Shown here in pieces: positions 58,123 through 64,000 of a stretch of DNA of 64,000 nt; within the stretch, counting starts at the first letter, position 1; the number at the start of each line of letters is the position of its first letter. The stretch spans positions 3,162,001-3,226,000 of the forward strand of contig JAJQJQ010000010.1 of the NCBI GenBank assembly GCA_028622995.1, given 5' to 3'. Both the position numbers and the translations under genes were made by a program. Below the pieces are notes generated by a model. That model saw only the letters and a list, made by a program, of their open reading frames with translations. It had not been told where the DNA came from and did no database searches. This DNA is from Panagrolaimus kolymaensis. Lineage: Eukaryota > Nematoda > Chromadorea > Rhabditida > Panagrolaimidae.

Positions 58123-60261
58123 TTAATGTTCAAGCAAAGCTGGTCGATGATGAACTGCAAAGCTTTCAGCAACTTGTGATTCAAGCAAATCATTCCATAA
58201 AGCTCGAGTATCAGGAGTTAATTCTCGTGTGATAATTTTCCTAAAAGCTTTAGTATAATTTCTAAAATTTTTATTTTCTTTTTTGGTTACTTGGCTTTAA
58301 AATTTTTCTTTCTTGTTGCAACTTCCAATCTGAATTGAGGCGATGACGAAGCATAAACTAAAAGAGTGCTATTTGGTGACAAATTATATCGAAGAGCTCG
58401 ATCTTGGAAAAATTTATGTGTATCTTTTTGATGATGCTCATCGGGAGGTTGTTCATGGTCTTCAGTTTCAGACTTTTCAACAATCTAAAAAGTTTTATTT
58501 ATGACAAAGAAAAGATATTTTATTTTATTTACTTCATCGGGTTCATCACAATATTCAGCGATGCAATTTTCCATTACATCTCGACTTTCAGCACTCATAT
58601 CTTTTTGAAAGATATCCAAAATTCCAGGGACTTTTAGAGGATTAGTCAGCATAATTCTAATCGTTAGCTAAAATTTAATATTATAAAACAAAATGTTGTG
58701 TGGATTTGCTCTTTTAAAATTTATTTTTTAACTCACCGGAAATGATGCATACTGAAAAGTGTGATCCTTAGTCATATATGGTAGCTCCTCAATTTCATCT
58801 GTTGGGAACAAAGCATTAAGTTTATCTTTCGCATTTAATGGCATGCTTTTTAAATTATTGCAGCGGTCTAAAAAGATTTTTGTAATAATTTTTCTAAATC
58901 TTTTGCTTTTTTACCTGTTTCATTATAATTTGAATCCATTTGAACGCAGCCATGGGAAGATGTCACAAAAGGATAATAGGCAACATTATTATTATTTGTT
59001 TCACTTGCTTCTGTTGTATCAGGATATTCAGGTTCTGGTTCAGATGTGGAAGAAGATGTTGTTTCTAAATAATCATTATCGATAGTTTCGATAGTTGTTG
59101 TTTCATAATCCACATTTTCAGATTCGTTTTCTTCTTCATTACCTTCTTCTGTTGTCGTCAAAAATGGAGACTGTGTTGTAGTTGTGGTTGGAGCTGTAGT
59201 TGTTGTTGAGGTCGTGCTCGTGCTTGTTGTTTTCGGAGGCAATGTTGGCGTAGTGGTGGTTGTGAAGAGTTTTCTCTTATGCTTCCGTTTAGGTTTTATA
59301 GTTACTTTTTTAACTACTCTTTTTGGCGTTGTTGATGGTTCAATATATTCAGGTTCTTCGGTAACTCCCAATTCATCTTCTTCATCTTCGATTTCATGGG
59401 TAATAGCAGTAAGCTTTTTGATTTCTTTTTCAAAATGCTCCGTCATAGATGCTGCAAATCGAGATGAAAAATAATTCATCAATTTTTGCATATCTCGAAT
59501 TGTTATGGTTCGCGCTGTTGAAGCCCAATAACGTTGACTAAAATTTAACCATGAAATAAAGTTTATGTGCTTTTTAAAACTTACACTTTATTTAATAAAA
59601 CATCTTTAAATCGAAATCTAAACCTCTCCATTCCAACACCATACACAATAACTTCATTAAAAGCATGTCTGCAGGAAAATTTCATAACATTCATGGTTCC
59701 ATAAATTTGTTTATTATACTAAAATTGACAGAGCTTTGATTGTTAAAAATATGAAAGAAAACGAACCGAAAAATATTGTTGCGTAGTTGAAACATAATTA
59801 TATAGTTCTCCACATTTAGCTAATTCATTTTTTATTACTTCCACAGACACCCATGGTTTAAGATTTAATGGACCAAATAGTTTGGTAAAATTTTTATTTT
59901 CTATATATTGTCGTAAATGTGAAACAGGGATCCTACAAAAATCACTTTCTTTTTTCATTTGATATATTTTTGAAACTTACACTCCAGCTTTAAAAAAATT
60001 ATCGGCATGAATATCTCTGAAGGGTAAATCTGACATTGGACGAATAAGATCTTCTGCTCCTTTATAACTAAATTCATCAAGTAAAAATTGTTCTAAAAAT
60101 TAATTTCTTAATCTTAAAATGATCCTTATTTCAGCATTACCTAATAAATATTCATCTCTTAATTGAAGCTTTAACATTTCTTCAACTCCATGATTAGTGG
60201 TAGCCACACAAAGTTTAATTGTAGCTATCAGCAACAAAAATAATATCCTATGGTCAAGCAT
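58123..60261 (-). CDS. Unrecognised secreted protein with Thr-rich mucin-like middle
   Basis: Nine minus-strand exons join in phase: 60261-60141, 60092-59981, 59932-59767, 59718-59585, 59537-58915, 58867-58737, 58667-58533, 58484-58291, 58261-58123; 584 aa. It begins with a signal peptide (MLDHRILFLLLIATIKLCVA). The N-terminal 190 residues are helical with few Cys (FKAGVIPVSHLRQYIENKNF, AFNEVIVYGVGMERFRFRF). The large fifth exon carries a basic patch (KRVVKKVTIKPKRKHKRK) followed by a run of Thr, Ser and Pro that should be heavily O-glycosylated, then an acidic stretch. The C-terminal 200 residues are globular again (GCVQMDSNY, RCNNLKSMPL, NCIAEYCDEP). No transmembrane segment or GPI signal is clear. 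Domain organisation suggests an extracellular or cuticle-surface mucin-like protein; no family is recognised. Divergent from the MAM-domain gene, with which it shares a 600-bp promoter interval. Confidence 0.8.
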
Positions 60262-60862
60262 TATTGTCTGTGTGAAAAAATGATTCAAGCGGTTTAAGTT
60301 ATGGTCTTTTTATAGACTTTATTTTTAGCAGATTTTTGTCATATTTGAACCTTATGTCAACAATGACAGGGAAAGCATCTTTTCTTGCAATTTGCATTTT
60401 AACCTCAGCGATTCAAAGCATCAAAGCATCAAAGAAAGGAAAAGAAAGGTTTCAAAATTTTTTGATAGCAGAAAAAAGGAACAAATGTTTCAGATTTATA
60501 AATAAACTATTTTCTTCTGTTTAAAATTCTAAAAGCGGATGGATGATGACAATATTTATTTGCTTTGTCAAATTTGAAATATTCAGACTTTTTAAACTAA
60601 CAACAAAAAAACGAATGACCTTCTTAACCCTTTTCACTTTTAATTTTTATTCCAATGTTTATAATTTCGAAGAAGAAAGAATGTGTTACTCGCGTGTACA
60701 TCTTTGTTCTAAGCCCTCCGGTATTGCGCAATTTTATTTGAAGAAAAAAAATGTGGATTAAACGATCGATAAAAACCTTTTTTTCCGGATGGAAGACGTT
60801 GCGTTTTATCGGTTTCTTTTTTTTTACACTTTCATTCTTCCGAACATTGGTATTGATTGTTA
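60262..60862. other. Shared divergent promoter interval; possible small secreted ORF
   Basis: 600 bp between two secreted-protein genes. It also contains a plus-strand frame of 56 codons from ATG 60354 that starts like a signal peptide (MSTMTGKASFLAICILTSAI) and then turns basic. Joining it to the next gene's second exon does not keep phase at the obvious donor, so it is either a separate tiny gene or chance. Confidence 0.35.
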
Positions 60863-62967
60863 ATGAAGCTCTTCCATTTTAGTGTGTTTTTAATTTATGG
60901 AACTTCTATTTGCGTAGGTTAGAATTTTTTAATACGCCTTTTTTGTATTTATATTTTTTTATTAAACTTTAAGATTCCCAGGCTTCTTCATCGTCGTTAT
61001 TAAACTATATCAACGAAATAGAAGATTTAACATGTGACTTTAAAATAAATTTTTGTCATTGGTCTTCAATTTCATTGCCACCGGAAAACCCAAATCGATG
61101 GAAACTTTCTAATTATATTAATACAACAACATCAAATGGCGCCGTTATCATTGGTAACCACAATACTACTGCTACAAATACTTCCTTATTGAATCTTCCA
61201 TTTCAATTTGCTTATGCCCAATTTTATAAACGTTCTGGAAGTGCAACATTAATTAGTGAAGGAATTTATTGTCAATTAAAACCCATCCAACTTCAATTTG
61301 AAACATATTTTACGAATAACACAAAATTATTCATTTGTCAACGAATAATAGAAAGTTCAAAAACAAAATTTACGAATTGTCAAGAAATTAAAAGTAATGT
61401 ATTTAATGAATGGGAAACACACACCTTATACAATATTTATCAATCAAAATCATATCAAGTAAGTAAATTCAAGCAATGGAAAATGAGTTTTTTTAATATA
61501 AAATTATCACGTACGCAATTTTTTTATTTCCGTTTCCATTTTTAGTTGATTTTTCGCGCATTTGGTTCAAATGAATACAATGTTGTAGCCTTGAAAAATG
61601 TCAAAATTAATGAAGGATCATTGTGTAATAAAACTAAAAGAAGTAATAGAAATCCACGAAACACCGATGATCAATATCATCAAAAAAATAATAGTAATCA
61701 AATTAAAGTTATTACGTATGAAGACTGGCAAAAGATTAAAAAAGGTAATGAACCACCGCCCCAAGTTCATCCACGTATTTTATTGGTTGTATCAGAGCAT
61801 GTGGAAACTTCAACCGAAGCAGAAACTAAAACTACAACAAATGAAAAGGAAGATACGACATTGTCATCAATAACAACGACAGAATCACCAAAATTAGTGG
61901 CAGCTACGACGACCACAAATATTTTGCAAACATCTAAACCTTTAATTACTCGATGTTTGGGTGATTTTTGTGATGAAAAAGATTCATCCGAAGAAGAAGA
62001 AAAGTCCACTGAAAAAGCGGAATCTAAAGACGATGTTACTGAAAGTTCCGTTGATAAAACCACAAAAGCTCCAAGCCCAGAATTATCTCTTCAAAATGCT
62101 CCAAGCTTTGGACAATGGGTGCAACTATTAAAAAATGTTGCGCCAATAATTCCTATTATTCCATCTTTAATTAATTCATTAAAATACGGTGAAACTCCGC
62201 TTATTTCATCCACTGCCACTTTGAATAATCAGTTTGGTCAAGATAATTCCCTTCAAGGCGGCGAAAAAGTGTTTTCATGGAAGCCAGGAGAAACTCGTCG
62301 TGCACCTCAAACTCCTATAATGCCATTACAAATACATCAATTGCCTAAAAATGTTTTTGGACTTACAACAAGTAATGTTCCATTAGAAGTTGCAACAACT
62401 AAAATGGATGTTTCTGAAAATACCACTCCTCCAGCATTTAGGCAAGATTTGAATCTATCTGCATTAACTGTAAATGAATTAAAGACGCTGGAAACAATTC
62501 ACAAAAAGATTTTTCCATTAGCGCCTCACCCACAACCAAAAGCACATATTCGAGGTGAATCAAGGAGAAAGTATGAAGGACGTTCAAGAATAATTGAAAA
62601 TAAATCTCATTCTCGTGAGTTATCATCAACACGTTTTCAAGAAATGCCACTGCCATCTACAACATCCACGACGATTCAAGTTCCAGTAGTGGTGTTTGAA
62701 AAGCCTCGACAACAACTTTCTGATATGAAAAGTTCAGTATCAAAAAATTTAAAATATTTAACTCCACAAATGATTGAAGAATTAAATATGGTAAGCAATT
62801 TACCCGATCTCGAAGTATTAACTGAAGGCCTTGATCTTACATTACTAAATAAACCAGGAGGGTTTTCAATATTAAAGCAGCAATTTATGGAACGCTTACT
62901 TAAACGCCTCCCATTCAAAATTGACGAAGATAATGATTTATTGAGGGCTGCTCGATATAAAAATTAA
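60863..62967 (+). CDS. Secreted MAM-domain protein with Thr-rich stalk
   Basis: Three plus-strand exons in phase 0: 60863-60913 (signal peptide MKLFHFSVFLIYGTSIC), 60982-61458, 61546-62967; 649 aa. A MAM-like extracellular adhesion domain fills about residues 28-200: it opens LTCDFKINFCHW (MAM: CxFE..xCxW) and ends YQLIFRAFGSNEYNVVALKN then VKINEGSLC, matching the typical MAM close. N-glycosylation sequons are abundant (NTT, NTS). Residues about 245-370 are acidic and Thr/Ser-rich, probably an O-glycosylated stalk with one small Cys loop (RCLGDFCDE). The remaining 280 residues are mostly disordered, with a helical patch (SFGQWVQLLKNVAPIIPIIP) and a conserved-looking tail (LTPQMIEELNMVSNLPDLEV). 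No transmembrane anchor is seen. The 60913 donor is chosen because the alternative at 60917 gives an early stop. Confidence 0.82.
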
Positions 62968-63099
62968 TACTTTTTTTTATTGTTTTTTTAAAAGAATTTT
63001 ATTAGTTTTTTTTTGTTTTAAAGTTGCTTAAAATCAAAAATGTTTAAAATTTAAATTATTTATTATTATTAATTTCAATTAAAGATATGTAAAAATAAA
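62968..63099. other. Short convergent spacer
   Basis: The 132 bp between the converging MAM-protein and S1P-lyase stop codons are AT-rich and presumably hold overlapping 3' UTRs. Nothing else is seen. Confidence 0.6.
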
Positions 63100-64000
63100 T
63101 TAATGAGAACTTTTTTTATGATGTGGCATTGAATAACATGTGTCTAAATATGTATGAGCAAATGTTTTAATTATAGATCTATCTGGGATTTTTTGAACCA
63201 TTCCATAAAGGGCTGCTGCACCTTCAGGTTTTTCATTTGGAGTTTCAACAATTATTCTTACAACTTCTCGACAATCTTCAAGCATGCTGTCGACTACTCC
63301 AGGTTTAGTGTGATTAAGTGTAACCATAATGTGAACTCTAAAAAATTAAAATAAAATAAATTTTTGTTTAATGGTAAATTTTTAATTTCTTACCCTGAAG
63401 GAAATTGTAAATTTGATAATTGCCACCCTCTTTCACCAATCATTCCATGAAAACGATGAATGTCAATTTTATCTGAGGTAAAACTAACTATGCAAACATT
63501 AGAATTTCCTTGTAGTTTGATTTGAGGAATTTGAGCAAGTCCATCCCGAATTTTGTGTGTAGCTTCAACTACGCTATTTGCTTTTATTTCGTATTCATTG
63601 CGTCCGTGGAAAAGTAAACCAGCCCAGCACAAAGCGATGTTGAGGCCAGCTCGACTTCCTTCCAATGTTGCTGATGCATAAATTCCACCTTGCCAATCAG
63701 GTTGAACAAAATATTGATGATGGAGATATTCTTTGTTTCGATAACAAACCACTGAAGAACCTTTGGGAGTTAAACCATATTTGTGAGTATCGGCACTGAT
63801 GCTGCTAACACCGGGAAGGGAAAAATCAAATTTGCCAATGCCATATTTTTCTCGATTGATAAATGGAAGTAAAAATCCACCCAAACAAGCATCCACGTGA
63901 AGAGGAATATTGTATTTTAAAGCTAATTTGGAGATAGTTTCTATATCATCCATAGTGCCAAATGGAAAATTAGGAGCTGATGCGACGATAAAAGCAGTTC
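63100..64000 (-). CDS. spl-1: Sphingosine-1-phosphate lyase, C-terminal part (runs off right edge)
   Basis: PLP-dependent ER-membrane enzyme that cleaves sphingosine-1-phosphate to hexadecenal and phosphoethanolamine, the exit step of sphingolipid breakdown. Two exons are in the window: one from beyond 64000 to 63394 and 63337-63100, joined in phase 2; about 280 aa. The PLP fold text is clear: IPLHVDACLGGFLLPF (aspartate contacting the PLP ring), SISADTHKYG with the Schiff-base Lys codon at 63780-63782, PKGSSVVCYR, and QPDWQGGIYASATLEGSRAG. The small C-terminal domain (GWQLSNLQFPSG, YGMVQKIPD, LDTCYS) matches S1P lyase and argues against glutamate or tyrosine decarboxylase. The N-terminal membrane anchor and first half of the catalytic domain lie outside the window. 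No break is seen. The symbol follows nematode usage. Confidence 0.95.

Noticed and set aside
59184..59474. Plus-strand frame rich in Val
   Set aside because: It is the antisense shadow of the Thr/Ser-rich exon of the minus-strand secreted protein.
1..64000. tRNA, rRNA, CRISPR or bacterial operon features
   Set aside because: I looked for tRNA T-loop-like GTTCGAATC strings and repeat-spacer arrays; hits lie in coding sequence or in the TTCGAA transposon arrays, with no cloverleaf or spacing pattern.

Overview
The window looks like nuclear DNA of a small-genome ecdysozoan animal, most likely a nematode. It is very AT-rich with long T/A runs. Genes are split into short exons by many introns of about 45-110 nt that start GT and end in T-rich TTTTAG/TTTCAG acceptors. 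The proteins are metazoan developmental, muscle and neural genes. I found no bacterial features, rRNA, CRISPR or convincing tRNA. The nematode assignment is inference from gene style, the troponin T and the chemoreceptor-like gene. Exon joins given below were checked by hand for splice dinucleotides and reading phase.

Layout. 1-3.7 kb: LDB1/Chip-type LIM-domain-binding cofactor (minus). 10-19 kb: MYRF membrane-tethered transcription factor (plus), with a two-exon tandem-arrestin gene nested in one of its introns on the other strand. 19.8-21.7 kb: NMNAT (minus). 23.4-24.7 kb: troponin T (plus). 30.9-35.2 kb: a biogenic-amine GPCR (plus) whose TM3 coding sequence is split by a 1796-bp hAT-type transposon. 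37.9-39.2 kb: HHEX/PHA-2 homeobox gene (plus), convergent with a membrane protein carrying a degenerate C-terminal J domain (39.4-40.4 kb, minus). A decayed duplicate of that HHEX/J-protein junction lies at about 40.7-41.0 kb. 43.36-45.15 kb: a second hAT copy of identical length, inverted relative to the first. 46-47.6 and 50.5-51.1 kb: two unrecognised, disordered intracellular proteins. 53.2-63 kb: a run of five secreted or membrane proteins (type I membrane protein, Cys-rich secreted protein, 7TM receptor, Thr-rich secreted protein, MAM-domain protein). 63.1 kb to the right edge: the C-terminal part of sphingosine-1-phosphate lyase (minus).

The genes do not form an operon or an obvious pathway; they are mostly unrelated, separated by 0.2-6 kb of AT-rich DNA. 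The strongest discovery is the hAT family. Two full-length copies have perfect, different 8-bp target duplications (gccacagt and ctaaaggc), 13-bp inverted ends and unusual dense subterminal TTCGAA arrays. Both encode a transposase with BED finger and hAT C-terminal domain but the catalytic core missing. One copy sits directly before the amine-binding Asp codon of a receptor that would otherwise read as an uninterrupted 568-codon frame.
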